Shown here: positions 39,608 to 60,599 of the stretch, piece after piece
Layout of the letters: the number at the start of each line of letters is the position of its first letter
Numbering within the stretch: position 1 is the stretch's first letter
Assembly: GCA_964020975.1 (NCBI GenBank)
Contig: OZ026618.1
Location: 34,812,849-34,876,848 of the forward strand
From: Hermodice carunculata
Taxonomy: Eukaryota; Annelida; Polychaeta; Eunicida; Amphinomidae
Direction of reading: 5' to 3'
DNA: 64,000 nucleotides
Notes under the pieces: model-generated
Database searches by the model: none
Told to the model about the DNA's origin: nothing
What the model saw: only the letters and a program-made list of their open reading frames with translations
Translations under genes and position numbers: made by a program

Positions 39608-40875
39608 CTCGTGTGTACTTGGCATCCAGATTCTTATATCTACAAAATATCTGTGATACACTTGAATATACGGAGTTTAATTAAAAATACCCATAACTTA
39701 AAACTGTATTTAGAATCCATCTATCATAGATTTGACGTCATTGCTTTAACTGAAATTGCCCCCAACGCTGATGCTGTGGTGGTATATTAGATGGGTATTA
39801 ATTTATTTATGAAAAAAAAATACTTTAGAGGAGCTGGTGTTTACATCAAAGACAGTTTAAAATTTACTACCAGGTCAGATATTAAGGTACTTTTTAATGC
39901 GAGCAAGGATTATGAATAATTAGAATGTATTGACATACACCTCATTCGACATACACAAATTATTGTAACAATATACAGGCATCCCAACAAAGGTCAAACC
40001 ATAGACTTTCAAAATGATCCTGACAATCTTTTTCAGAAATTGAATAATAAAGGTAATATTGTAATAGTAATGGGAGATCTAAATATCAATCTATTAAATA
40101 TACACAATCACAAAACTAAAAACTATATATTTTTAACTTAATAACCAACAATTACACATCATGCATTACCCTACCAACCAGATTAACGGGCAACACAGCA
40201 ACATTATAATTGATCACACCTACCTGAACCGTAAATTATCAAATATAAATGACAGGCTTGTCACAGGAATCTATTTAACTGACTTCAAAGATCACTTACA
40301 AGATGTCTTCTACTTGGAACACCAACAAAAGACAAAGTGCAAAACAGAAATCTTATACGGATTTGTAATGAGAATGAGAGAAACATCAGTAAATGCGGCT
40401 CTGATTTGGCAGATATACAGTGGGCAGCAAAATTTGAAAATAAGACAACAAATGCTTAATGTGAACATGTATCCTAACTTTCAGCATACTAATGGGAACA
40501 AATCTGCCGAAAACGAAATTATCACGCAAATGTGCAAAGGACACACGTTTGACCACCGCCAATCTAAGAACTGTACTGAAACAAAAATATGTATATACAA
40601 ACAAAAATTACAAGACCCAACTGAACAAAATTCATCACGCTATAAACGATACAGAAATACACTCACAGCTACGCTCAGAACCACTGTCATGAAAATGCAC
40701 TACAAAGAACTGTTCAGAACTTAAACAACTCAGCTTATAACCTTTGGGAAACAATCGGTAAAATAGTTGACCCTATTCAACATAAAAAGTAAAAACCTAT
40801 AGAAAAATTGACAGTATATGAATAAACCATACCAAACTCAAAACACGTAGTAGAATTATTAAACAGCTATTTTTG

Positions 40876-41268
40876 AAGTGTAAGTAAAAACCTAGCCTCT
40901 AATATACCAGGGGCATGATATTCATCTTGATAGCACGTTGCTGAAAACACCAAACAACCCTCATCTGTGGAAACATTCCTAAAATTATCCCCCCCCCCAA
41001 AAAAAAGTGTAAGTAAAAACCTAGCCTCTAATATACCAGGGGCATGATATTCATGTTGATAGCACGTTCCTGAAAACATCAAACAATCCTAATCTGTGGA
41101 AGCATTCCTAAAATTACCCCCCCCCCCAAAAAAAGTGCAAGTAAAAACCTAGCCTCTAATATACCAGGGGCATGATATTCATCTTGATAGCACGTTCCTG
41201 AAAACATCAAACAACCCTAATCTGTGGAAACATTCCTAAAATTACCCCCCCCCCCCAAAAAAAAAAAC
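40876..41268. repeat. three tandem 128-bp copies of a LINE internal segment
   Basis: Each copy starts GTGTAAGTAAAAACCTAGCC and ends in a C7-C10/A7-A11 homopolymer junction; starts fall near 40878, 41007 and 41135. The translated segment (VSKNLASNIPG) fits the LINE between endonuclease and RT, so LINE sequence itself was amplified. Confidence 0.85.
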
Positions 41269-41571
41269 CGTGCACTGAACATCAACAAATCCCGACAGAA
41301 TATCTTTTCCATTACTTGTGGAGTACCCCAAAGCTCTGTTTTGGGGCCCCTGTTATTCTTAATCTATGTAAATGACACCCAGTGTTGTGTCCAAACAGCA
41401 AATTGTGTTAGACTTTTTTGCGCATTATACCAATATAATTATATCAGCCTAAGATTTACAGCAGTTAAAAGTGAAGGTGACTTAATTTTTAAAACTCTAT
41501 ACAAATAATTCTGCGTAAAGAAACCCTCTCTGAACATAGACATGTCGTTTTGTATAATATTCACCAAACAA

Positions 41572-41652
41572 TTGCTTGCGAAGCAGCCTCTAACGTTCTT
41601 GTTTATGTATGTTACATACTATTTGTCTAGCACTACACCGCTTAGCAGGCAA
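41572..41652. mobile_element. 81-bp MITE with 15-bp inverted ends, copy 2
   Basis: TTGCTTGCGAAGCAG at the left is near-inverse to CCGCTTAGCAGGCAA at the right. The core CTTGTTTATGTATGTTACAT matches copy 1 two kilobases away. It interrupts LINE coding sequence. Confidence 0.65.
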
Positions 41653-42739
41653 CCAAGAAATAAGTTATCATCCAAACATGTTTTCAACATTAGAATTTGG
41701 GAATCATTCAGTGAAAAAGAGTTCAATCAACAGAATACTCAGGAGTTATACTAGATGACAAACTAACCTGGAATGAGCATGCAGAAAATTTATAAAATAC
41801 TTTAACAAAATATACAACTACCTTAAGTATATCAGTCGACACATTCCCTCTCACTATTTCATAATAATATACAACTCCTACATGTATTCAAAAATATCAA
41901 ATGGTATAGAGATATATGGCAAAACATCTAAAGTAAACATAAAAAGGATACAAACCCTCCAAAACAAAGCTTTGACGATCCTTTTAAATTAACACCAGCA
42001 TATTTCATCCACAGACATTTTAGTATTTTAAACGTTGAAGACATGTATGAGTAGGTAACATTAAACTGTGTGCATAAATAAATACATAGGAAGCTACCTA
42101 ACATCTACGCATCCTATTTCTCGAAACAAAAACTGTCATCTACTCGAAGTAAGGTCTAGTCATGGTCACAACATGCCCGAAATATGGGACCTTTTATGCG
42201 GAATAAACTTCAAAGCAGTATAAAAAAAGTCCTAGCAATAGCGTATTTCAAAAAGAGCTAAAAAAAGTATCTGATAGATAAAGATCATGATGATCAATGA
42301 AATCCAAGTAGGTTGTTTTTATTTTCATATTGTGCTGTTGACAACCTAGTCAGACAAGTAGCACAGACTGTTCTATTTTTATAGTATACATTTACATGAA
42401 TGACAAGAAGTTATTGAAAATAGACAATAGCGAATTAGTTTATTCTCTCTCTCTCTTCATTCATATTGTAGTATACACAAATGTTAAATGACAAATTAAT
42501 AGTAAAATTGATGCCACTGATGTGGATTCCCTTTTCTTTTCTTTTTTTCTATGCTTCTGTTCATTTGTCTCTCTATTTATTTGTTTCTTTGTTTGTTTAT
42601 TACAACGTAATTTGTTTCCCCTGATAACCCGTTGGTTTGTAACCTTTAAGCAGGCATCCAACTTGATCAATCTCGACTCCTCTTTGAGCCATCATCACTT
42701 TATTGTATAAATTATGTCTGTATGTGATTGTAACAAGAG

Positions 42740-43790
42740 ATTTGACCCCAAAAGAGACCAAGAAAATTCGTTAAAAAAATCCAAAAACCAATAGAGCGTG
42801 TCCATTTGAAGAAATCTGCTAGAGACTCACCTAAGGTACATTGCCGCAACGTTTACAGTCAGTCTGACTGATGCTTTCGGAGAAGAAATGAAAAATATGA
42901 ATTACCATTAGACTGTGACCCCAGAAACGAGGTCAAGGTCACTCATGAACTGTCTAAGCAAGACCCTTGTAGAGAAACATTAACATGTGCAACATGAAGG
43001 TCCTAACTCAAGATAGATCTCAAGTTGTCAAGTGAACAGTAAATTCCGTGACAGTTGTCCTGTGACCTTGAGAATGAGGTCCAGACCCAAATATCACTGG
43101 AGTATGACCATTTGCACATATATAGGTAGACACTTATAAACGGTACATCCCTACCAAGTTTGGCACAACTTTGGCCAAAATTATTTAAGTTGTAACCATT
43201 ACAAGAAGTTCTCATATTAAACTTTCCTAGCAAAACTTTTTTTAAGATTTTTGAAAAAAAAATCATCAAAAATCCCAAAATCACTGTAGCGTGACCATTT
43301 GAACAAATTTGGTAGAGGCCTACCTAAGATACATTGCCACCAAGTTTGAAGTAAATCTGACAGACAGTTTCTTCAGAGAAGTCCAAAATGTGAATTACCA
43401 TTAGGATGCATTAGAATGCCCATTGACTTGCATAGTAAGCAATAGAAAAGGCGCATTTACCGATAAGTACCCGAATTGAAAAAAATCGTTAAAAATCAGG
43501 AAACCACATCAGTGCTACCAAATGAACATCTTTGCCTGATCTTTTCACAAGGAATATAGCCACAAAGTTTCAACTCAATCTGAGAGACGCTTCTGGAGAA
43601 GAAGTGACACGTAACGAAAACACAGAAATTTTCATTAAAAAATTGAAAAAAAACCCCTGCAGCACCAGCTGGTGAACAATTAAGAACTAGGAGTCCCTAG
43701 GAGTGTTCGTATGTAATATCAAAGTAATAGGGTGAGCGGTTGTGGAGAAGAATTTGTTAGATTTGTCCAAAAAAAAAAAAAAAAATGGAT
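42740..43790 (-). repeat. long dispersed repeat with internal reiteration
   Basis: Phrases such as CCAAGTTTGAAGTAAATCTG, ACAGAC, GAAGTG and AATTACCATTAG recur at about 430-bp spacing. On the opposite strand the same phrases make up 44020-44960, and they recur at 56500-57790. No coding capacity. It ends near a poly(A) run at 43769. Confidence 0.65.
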
Positions 43791-44029
43791 GGCCTTCACA
43801 TTTTTATCCCACTGGCACTATTGAGTTAAAAGATTTAATTTGCCAATGACGTCCACATTTTTTAAAGTTAGCTCCATATAACTTTTATGACTTAACCAAA
43901 GGTTTGAAAATGTTAGTCAATTTCAATATTGGGGGCTGTTTAGGCTAAAGGCTAATTTTTCTTTAAGCTGTAATTTTGAACAAAAACTCAAAATTCCTGG
44001 GGAAAAATCTGAAAAGAGACATTTGTTTT

Positions 44030-44955
44030 TAGCCCAGCTGACTGACTAGTCAGGCTGCGCTTTTAGGAGGTTAAGTCGTCCGTCCGTCAGCCAGATTCAC
44101 CTCAAAACTTGGTGGGAATGTGCCTTGGGTGGGTCTCTACCAAGTTTGTTCACAGTCACGCTCCAGTGATTTTTTTGAATATTGTTTATGAATTTTTCTT
44201 TTGTTCCTTTTTGGGGCAAATCTTAAAAAATCTTTTTCTCCGAAACCATTTGTCAAATTGCTTTGGTATCACACAGGAACTCCTGGTTTTTAATTTGTTC
44301 ACCAGGTGGCGCTGCAATATACCTTTTTTTTTTTTTTCTAATGATCTTTCTTGTGTTCTTGCTATTTTCGATTTCTTCTCCAGAACCATCATTCAGATTA
44401 AGGTGAAATTTAATGGGTATGTTCCTTGTGGAAGGCTCAAAGTTCTTCACTAGGTGGCACTGTTGTGGATTCCTGATTTTTAATATTTTTTTTCAATTCT
44501 GGTAGTTATTGGTTAATGCACCTTTCCTATTGATTACTATGTAAGTGAATGTTCATTCTAACCGTAATTCACATTTTCGGCTTCTTTTCTCAAACTTGGT
44601 GGCAATGTACCTTGGGTAGGTCTCTACCAAGTTTGTTCAAATGATCACGCGCCAGTGATTTTTGGATTTTAGGGCAAATTTTAAAAAATCTTCTTCGAAA
44701 CCGCTCACCCAATTGCATAGATATTTCACAAGAATATTATTCATTTGTTCACCAGGTGAAGCTGCACTTCTTAAATCATTTTTCGAATTCTGCTCTAGAA
44801 CTATCACTCAGATTAAGCTGAAACTTGGTGGATATGTTGCAGTGATAATTCACAGGAACGCTCCTAGGGATTCCTAGTTATTTGTTCACCAGGTGGCACT
44901 GCAATTTTTAGCCAAGCTGACTTGCTAGTCAGACTGAGCTTCTAGGAGGCTCAGC
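44030..44955 (+). repeat. same dispersed repeat, with direct ~45-bp ends
   Basis: The ends are AGCTGACTGACTAGTCAG and AGCTGACTTGCTAGTCAG, both followed by a GCTT(T/C)TAGGAGG phrase, in direct orientation. The first is followed by a CCGT microsatellite. Inside, ACTTGGTGG, GGTCTCTACCAAGTTTGTTC and CACCAGGTGG phrases occur two to four times. Tandem cores plus a tetranucleotide array resemble bivalve pearl/Helentron-like elements, an inference. Confidence 0.55.
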
Positions 44956-45956
44956 CAACCATCTTAGAATTACTTGTAAATGCCATATGCACTCAGCTAA
45001 AGAATAACACAGGTCTATTCAGTTGCAACCTTGATTTTGTAGGGTGAGCTTAGGTCAGCCGAGCATGGGCTGTTAATGCAGCCCTCCAGTTTATCTTTCC
45101 TAAAACCAATAAAGCTTTATCAATAATTTTTCTAACTGAAGAATCAAACATAATATTGTCCATCTCTATTTCAAGACTTTTAATTCCATGAATAAATTTT
45201 GGCGCACAAAGCAAAAGCAGAACATTTCCTTTGTTACAGGTTTTATTGTATAGCCTCATGTGGTAAAAGATCATTATAAAAAGCCTATACAGAATATACA
45301 TGATCATATATACAATGAAAAATATAACACAGCATCTCTTCTTTGAAACTCATCAAATCTATAATATATTTAGAAAAAAGTGTTTAGTATGCGTTCTGCC
45401 TCTTAAGCCACACATCAACCCTGACCATTTTGAGTGATGGCTTAAAGCAAGGCTTCAGTTAACAATCAAAGATCTGGAAGTCTGCTGAGCAGTCAATTAG
45501 CTGTTTATAAATAAGTTACATAATATTCTGCTTTTTCAGACCCTCTGTGAAAATTTCCTGCCGTCGTACAAGTGTCTCAGTTCATTCATTATCCCCGGGA
45601 TTTATGAATACAGTTCTCAAAATCTGGATTTTGTCCATCAATGTCTTTTTTATTATGCATGGCAGCAATGCGTGTGAAAAAAAGGATTCGGATAAGAGAC
45701 TTCAGTGCATACTTTGTTGATGCTGAAGCACTTACACATCAACAAAAAAAAAAAAAAATGACGTATTACTACCTTTAGGCAGTGGTACTGTAAATTTAAA
45801 TTAATTATGCTCTTCTTATTTTCCCTTATTTCACTGATGACACAAAACTTGGAAAATGAAAACACAGCAAAGTAGTATTTTAAAATGGTATGAATAGGAA
45901 TATGGGGTCTATGTGCACAACAGTGAAATTGAAGCTACAGTGAAATGTCGCAAAAA

Positions 45957-46858
45957 CAAACAAGAGGCCCGTGGGCCTAATTTCTGCCGGCACCTTGGAT
46001 ATATTGCACCTGTATCTCCATTTCAAAGTTGCAAATCCTCAAGTGGCTTCTGAACATACAAAGCTTATGCACATTAGTGTATAAACTGTCCACCTGATGA
46101 CACTTTGCTCCACCTTGTAATCATAGCTTATTTGTGCAATTCCTGTGATGGATACTGTTGCATTTGCCAACACAACAATCAGTGAATCCTTCATTTAATG
46201 TCCTAAGTGACCTTGCGACAGAGGATCAAGGTCACCCAGATTATATAATACACATGGCCCATGGATCTCGTGCGGTCCTGGCATTGCCATTGATGCCCAA
46301 GCTACACCCTGCCATTACAAATTCAACTCTGGCAACTTTACAGGCATAGTGACATCACAAAAATAGGTCAAGGTCACTCATATTACATAATATTCTAGCA
46401 TTACACATGGTCTATATATCCTTTAAATTTCAAAAGTCTAATCTAATTACTTTTCCAAATATAAAATTTTATATCTTAAAACGCATTTTGGCTCATAATT
46501 TCCATCAAATATGGCCACTTTGATCATTACTAACTTTGACTTTGACCTCCCCCACAACCCTACCAAATTTGGTGAAAATCCACCAAAAATTAAAGAAGCT
46601 AAAGTGCTCACAAGATTTTCACATTTTGACCCCTACATTACATCATATTGTAGGTGGCACCACCAATATCAAAAGGAAGATTTTCCTACACCCTATGAGT
46701 CCTGAAAGTTATATTGGGCCAGCATCAAAACCTTTTAAGTTATCCCGCACACAACCCATAAGCTCACTGATGGATGGACAGATAGACGAACATGGACGGA
46801 CGGACAGACATGAGTGATGCTATAAGCTCTGCGACCTTAGGTCAGCAGAGCAAAAAAC
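45957..46858 (+). mobile_element. pearl/Helentron-like non-autonomous element
   Basis: It opens with the palindrome GAGGCCCGTGGGCCT and closes with a GGAC-rich stretch (ATGGACGGACGGACAGACAT) followed by the hairpin GCTCTGCGACCTTAGGTCAG plus CAGAGC and AAAAAACC. These start and end marks are common in non-autonomous rolling-circle-like elements of marine invertebrates. The body holds AAGGTCACTCATATTAC repeats and no long open frame. Confidence 0.5.
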
Positions 46859-46864
46859 CTAAAA

Positions 46865-48395
46865 ACAAAAGATGTGAAAATTTAAACATGCGAAAATAAA
46901 GCAATTTACAGTATTTCTTCGGGAGTTCTGGACTGCTGTGATGTAGGCTTATGCACTTATGCTATATGGTAAGAAAAGGTCACGAGGAACAAATTTCTCT
47001 ATAGTATGGTCCTTGGTTTAAAAGGTGCACTTTTTTCTGATATTTACCCAGTACAATTCGTGTAATTTGTACTCTGTGCGAAACGCCACTTGGTTTGAAA
47101 GAGTATGGATGTTACAATTAGGTGATCTTTCAAGGTAGGTTTTGAAGCGTAATAACAACAATAATGATCTGTGTAAACTTCAGGTATGTGGACTTTGACA
47201 GGCCACACAATGTAGTGAATTCAATGGTCCCTGTCTAATATGACAACCCCTGCTGTACAATGACCCTCCCCTGATACAAGGACATGCACATCAACGTCTT
47301 TTCTTGGTCCTTTTTGGGCACAATGCAGTTAACTCACACCAAAGCAAACTGTTGACTGGGGCATGCCATATCGCTATCAGGTCATATCAACAATTCTCAT
47401 CAAACCTGTTTTCTATTACTTTTAAATTTACCAAAAATATTGAGGAAGACAACCATTTATATCCAGACACTTTGGGGTTATTTGAACAGGACAGGGTTAA
47501 ACATGGACTGTTAGATGGTTGGCTTAACTCTGAGTGGCAACTGTGACTCAAGTTGACTACTTAAGATGAACTGCACTGAATTTTAATAAGGGTACTGGAT
47601 TCATGTGCCTTGTAAAAAGACCTTTTATTCAAGTAGCAGCATGCCTGTTGTATATTTGGACACATTATACAACAAATTACTTTCCAGGGAAGGAGTTGAA
47701 AACACCATAAACTTACAAAGTTGTTGAAGAGTAAAATGGCAAATCTTGGCAATGCCAACTGGTGGCCAAAATCAGAACTACATGATCCAAAATGACCCCA
47801 ATTTCTTGAGAACAGGAACTTTTCGTGTTTTTTTTCAAAAACTATGTAAATAATTGATGAGATAAAAAAATAAACACAGCATCACCTACATGTAGTTTGC
47901 AAAGTTTGTTGAAGTCCACCTTGAGCACATCTACACCAAATTAAAATTCAAAGCAATGCGAAGGGCAGTTTTTTGTGAAATCAAAATAGTAAAAAGTTCA
48001 GACAAAAGGACCAAGGTGGATATCAAAAGATCAATGAGTTCTGCTGACTGACAGGACAGCAAAGCCGAAAGCCACTTAGTGAGCAGAGTTGCATGTTTTT
48101 TAAAATACATATACTTGAAATGCAGCAAAATTATTCAAAATTCAATTACTGAATTCTGTTAATCATCAGCCAACAAGCAAGCTTTGGTTTAAAACATAGA
48201 AATTTCCTTTTTTTTTTCAATTATAGTCACATCTACTATTGGGCTGCAACTCCATGGCAGTGGAACAGTTTCTGTACAGTATTGGGTATTGAATCTAAAA
48301 AAGTAAATCAATCCAATGAAAAGATATCCAAAATAAACCTCACACACATCCAGGCCATCACAAAGAAAAGCTTTTAACTGATTTCAGGGAGCTGG
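46865..48395. other. no gene recognised
   Basis: Open frames of 60-80 codons without motifs. I see no repeat or splice structure here. Confidence 0.5.
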
Positions 48396-48398
48396 CTT

Positions 48399-48625
48399 AA
48401 CCCTTAAAGTGCTAATCACAGCTACAGTCGTTTTCTCATTACCGCTAAACATATTACGGTTAAAAGATTCAAATTCCTCATGAAGATACCTTTCATTCAA
48501 ATAGCAGCAAGCCTAGTCTAAAGAAAAAAGTGGTCTTAGTCAACAGATTTCCTTGGGGTACTTTGCATGCAATGTGCCCCCAGGAAAGCTGTTGACTCAA
48601 ACTTAAATCAGCACTTTAAGGGTTC
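48399..48625. mobile_element. MITE, family with AACCCTTAAAGTGCT ends, copy A
   Basis: AACCCTTAAAGTGCTAATCA at the left is inverted at the right as TGATTT/AGCACTTTAAGGGTT. The centre carries GCCTAGTCTAAAG and TTTGCATGCAATGTGC, which also appear in copy B in the opposite orientation. Confidence 0.7.
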
Positions 48626-48649
48626 ATATTGGACATAAGTTGATGTTTT

Positions 48650-49370
48650 TTCATATGTGATTGTGAATCTAGTGGCAAGGTGTCCAACCCTCGCCCGCCC
48701 CCCCCTTCCCCAAACACCAGCCCCTTACTCCCTTTGTCACACCTATACAGTAATATTTCATTCAGGTAGTTTTGACTCTCAGTTGTGTCATAAGAGGAGC
48801 TCTTTTAGGGGTTTAACATATAGCACACAGGAAAGGGCTGAAACTTTCACATAATAAAGGACTAAAACATTCACATTGCAAAGGGGTGAAATATTAACAT
48901 AATAAAGGACTAAATAACATTCACAATGCAAAGGGGTGAAACATTCTACACAGCACATAGCAGCCCAATAATTTTATATATCGTTTGCCATGACCCCAGA
49001 AGGCAGGTGCTGGATAGAGTGTCTATACAGTGCAACAAGAAGACTTCTCACGCTCCAAAGGCTGGGACACTTGAAGATGTAATTTTGGAGAATGACATGT
49101 CATTTATGGTGACAAATTCCAGGAAACTGATGATTTCATTGTTCTATCACAGAGTATCTATGAAGAAATTATATAAAAAATGAGTGACCCTGGAGTCACC
49201 TTCATTGCCAAGGAGTCTGATAGGGAAATGAAATATGATGCTGATAAGGAACTATTCACCGTCCTCACGCCTGAGCCTAAAATATGGTTGAGTCAGCATG
49301 ACAAGAAGAGACAATATGTTTTATTATATCATAGATACAATAAAAGCAACCTGAGCTATGCCTCATGAAA
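48650..49370 (+). other. weak open frames of unknown status
   Basis: Plus-strand frames at 48926-49183 and 49180-49368 overlap by four bases, and an AATAAA occurs at 49339. They read as ordinary protein but match nothing I know. A terminal exon is possible but unsupported by an identified partner. Confidence 0.2.
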
Positions 49371-49433
49371 TCCTCTGCACTGTTTCACGAATACAATTAA
49401 TTGGAATCTATATACCTCATGAGGGGTATTACA

Positions 49434-49588
<155 letters not shown>

Positions 49589-49655
49589 TCCTCCTCAGCA
49601 TCTAAAGTGTAGCTCATTTGGCGTTATGAGGAGTACCCCACAATCTGTTAATTTA

Positions 49656-49918
49656 TATGGTGGCTCAATGGTGCCAACCAAAAACTTTTTTCATCTCGTA
49701 ATCACGAGATAAAATCTCGTAATTACGAGATGAGTATAATCTTAATTAAAAGATTTTAAACTCGTAATTACGAGATTTTATCTCATAATTACGAGATTTT
49801 ATCTCTAAATTAGAAGATAAAATCTCATAATTAAGAGATGAAAAAAACTTTTGGTTTTTATCTCGTAATCATGAGATTAAAAAAAGAAACTTTTTGTTGG
49901 CACCATTAAGCCACCATA
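49656..49918. mobile_element. MITE with a core of stacked palindromes
   Basis: The ends TATGGTGGCTCAATGGTGCC and TATGGTGGCTTAATGGTGCC are inverted, one mismatch in 23 bp. AATTTA flanks both sides (49650-49655, 49919-49924), a likely target duplication. The core is built of repeated copies of ATCTCGTAATTACGAGAT and variants, each a perfect or near-perfect palindrome. Confidence 0.8.
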
Positions 49919-51187
49919 AATTTATTTCAAGGAAGTAGTAATATAAAAAAAATTTGAAGTGCACATTACAAGGTCATAAGGCAGCATAAGAGAAATTGCA
50001 CAATCTGACACCTAGAGTCAACTGCACTGGCCTTGTGGCTAAAGCCTTAACATCGTTGACAACCTATATATTGACATGAAAATTTATCATGACCCATCGT
50101 GATTATTGTTTTTCATTGTAATTTGACAGGCTAATATTATGCAGGTTGTTAACATACAGTAGGACCTGCTATTTAACATCATCCCTATGGCCACAAAAAA
50201 GTGGTCATGTACCCCAGACGGTCTTACATTGCAGTAATATTGAAATAAAAATAGACTTCAGAGTCATCAGAAATGTGGTCATGAAAGCCATAGTCTTAAA
50301 TTGCAGGTTGCAGTGTACCATGTAAAGCATCAGCTGGCTTACAGTCATACCGTAAACACAGCAAAACTCCAGCATTTCCTCATAGCACATTACAGGGCCA
50401 AGAAATGCACACAGCACAAGACCCACCCACCCTCCACCCTGGAGGGCCCCATAAGATGTATCAGAAATCCAAGTGTGTTGGTCATTGAAAAGATATAGCC
50501 CATCTTTTTTCAGGACAAATTCACTTTGTGACCAATAATTTCGCTTTTTTTCTTCAATATAACACCTACATAAAGAAATGCTATTCTTCAATTAGTGACT
50601 ACAGATCTTTGTTACATACAGTGTTATACTTCCTCATTTTGATCTTAAATGTATGATACTGGATCGGCCAGGATCTATAATAAATAATCCCAAATCCTAT
50701 GTAATATCTCTCGTAAGATCGATGGTGAAGAAAGTCAAGTCCGGCCGCCAGTTGGCCACTCTGAACGTACCACTGTATTCTTGTCTGTATCCATGCAACC
50801 AATAAATGCACTCTTTTTCCAAAAGATAATTAACATTGCATCAGCGAAACTTAGCTGATCATTCCATGTATCCATGCATATGTATGATCCAAGTTCGTTC
50901 TGTCAATTACACAGTCAGCATGCTCAGCAAATGAGGAAGGGTTGATCAGGGCTTTTACAAAGGGGGGTGGGGGAGTGCGGGGGAGGGTGCGGGAGAATGC
51001 CTTTGAATAGAGATATAGCCAGGTACATGTGTTTTCACTGGGGTCCAACATATTGAAAAAACACGTGAGTTCTGCCCGCCCCCCATAGGAATAGTTTCAA
51101 CTGGAAGAGCCCTTAGAATATACTCTGTATCATACCAAAGATTACGTGTTGAAAATAAAAATGGATTATCTTTTCATGCATACTGCT

Positions 51188-51612
51188 TAGGGTTGGGTAT
51201 CGTTACTATTTTCTGTACCACGATATTTTTCTATACAGAGCTATGTATTACAATATGTATCACGATATATCATGAGAGTGTAATATGAAGTGATCACACT
51301 CTTTGAATTTACAAACAACAGTCAGTATCACAGCCTGTGTGCTGGTGTTTTGATAAATCATTGTGCTGTGTCTACATGAAACCTGCAATGAATTGATAAT
51401 GTAAGCTGTGAAAATGTATTCTATTGGCTGTTCATCTCCATACAGGGATGATTTTCTTAAATTTTTCACACAAAATTCATATGTTATGGTAAAATTGAAG
51501 GTTTTTTTATTGTATCATGAAAATTTGATACACAAGGATCATATCACGATACAGTTTGGTACAGGCTTAGTATCACAGTATTTCAGTATTTAGATAAATC
51601 ATCCCAACCCTA
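51188..51612. mobile_element. hAT-type MITE with 8-bp target duplication
   Basis: Both ends read TAGGGTTGGG inverted. They are flanked by ATACTGCT (51180-51187) and GTACTGCT (51613-51620), an 8-bp duplication with one mismatch. The inner CACGATAT/ATCACGATA motifs are typical of hAT non-autonomous elements. 425 bp, no transposase. Confidence 0.8.
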
Positions 51613-51708
51613 GTACTGCTATGCCATTAATGATAAGACGGTACAGCAACATTAACCCACAACTACATACCTGATGTTCCTTACTTGATGTCCATTTTAC
51701 CCATAACA

Positions 51709-51714
51709 TTTAAT
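51709..51714 (-). terminator. possible poly(A) signal for the RJL-like gene
   Basis: ATTAAA on the minus strand lies about 410 bp past the stop codon. I saw no AATAAA nearer. It is a short motif in AT-rich DNA, so this is a weak call. Confidence 0.2.
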
Positions 51715-52121
51715 GAGCATTTTACAGGTCACAGTTTGTAACACAGGTCTCATGAAAATCTTACTTCAATCCAATCATAATGGGACATTTCACCTGCAGG
51801 TGCCACTATGGGTAACTTCCCCCTGGTATCCACCTGTTTCTTGCAGGTGGAGATACCTAGGGGCAGAAAATACCTGAGTTCTGAATGTTTTGGTCACTTC
51901 AACTGTTTAAAAATGTTCGTTAAAATATGGCACACACAGGCATATGTATGCATATCACACACAGAAACAAACCTCTTGCTGGTTCAATCTAGGATGTTAA
52001 TCATCTGATAGATCTGGAAAGATATTGCAGAGTGCCCTAGCTTTCTTTTGTTTTTTCCACATACATATATGTACATGTGCACACTAGCTTCACTAACAGT
52101 TCTTTTCAGAGAAATGGGAAT

Positions 52122-60531
<8,410 letters not shown>

Positions 60532-60599
60532 TATTTAGACACAGATTCAAGTTTATCAGCGCAGTGAAATATGTCAATAAAATCATTTATTCACGATAT

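Larger units (their letters stand above)
39608..42290 (+). pseudogene. decayed LINE with endonuclease and reverse transcriptase
   Basis: In order: endonuclease start HLNIRSLIKNTHNLKLYL and FDVIALTEI; endonuclease core YRHPNKGQTIDFQN and VIVMGDLNINLL; domain end IIIDHTYLNRKLSNI near 40205; RT block CGVPQSSVLGPLLFLIYVND (41315-41375); post-RT pieces FNIRIWESFSEKEF and NGIEIYGKTSKVN. It is an APE-type non-LTR element (CR1/jockey-like), with many stops and frame changes. It is interrupted by an 80-bp MITE (41572-41652) and by a triplicated internal segment. Confidence 0.78.

Noticed and set aside
45050-45307. 85-codon minus-strand open frame reading MFDSSVRKIIDKALLVLG
   Set aside because: Looks protein-like in part but has no recognisable family or splice partner and lies among repeats.
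47304-47546. 80-codon plus-strand open frame
   Set aside because: No motif, no splice context, ordinary chance length in this composition.
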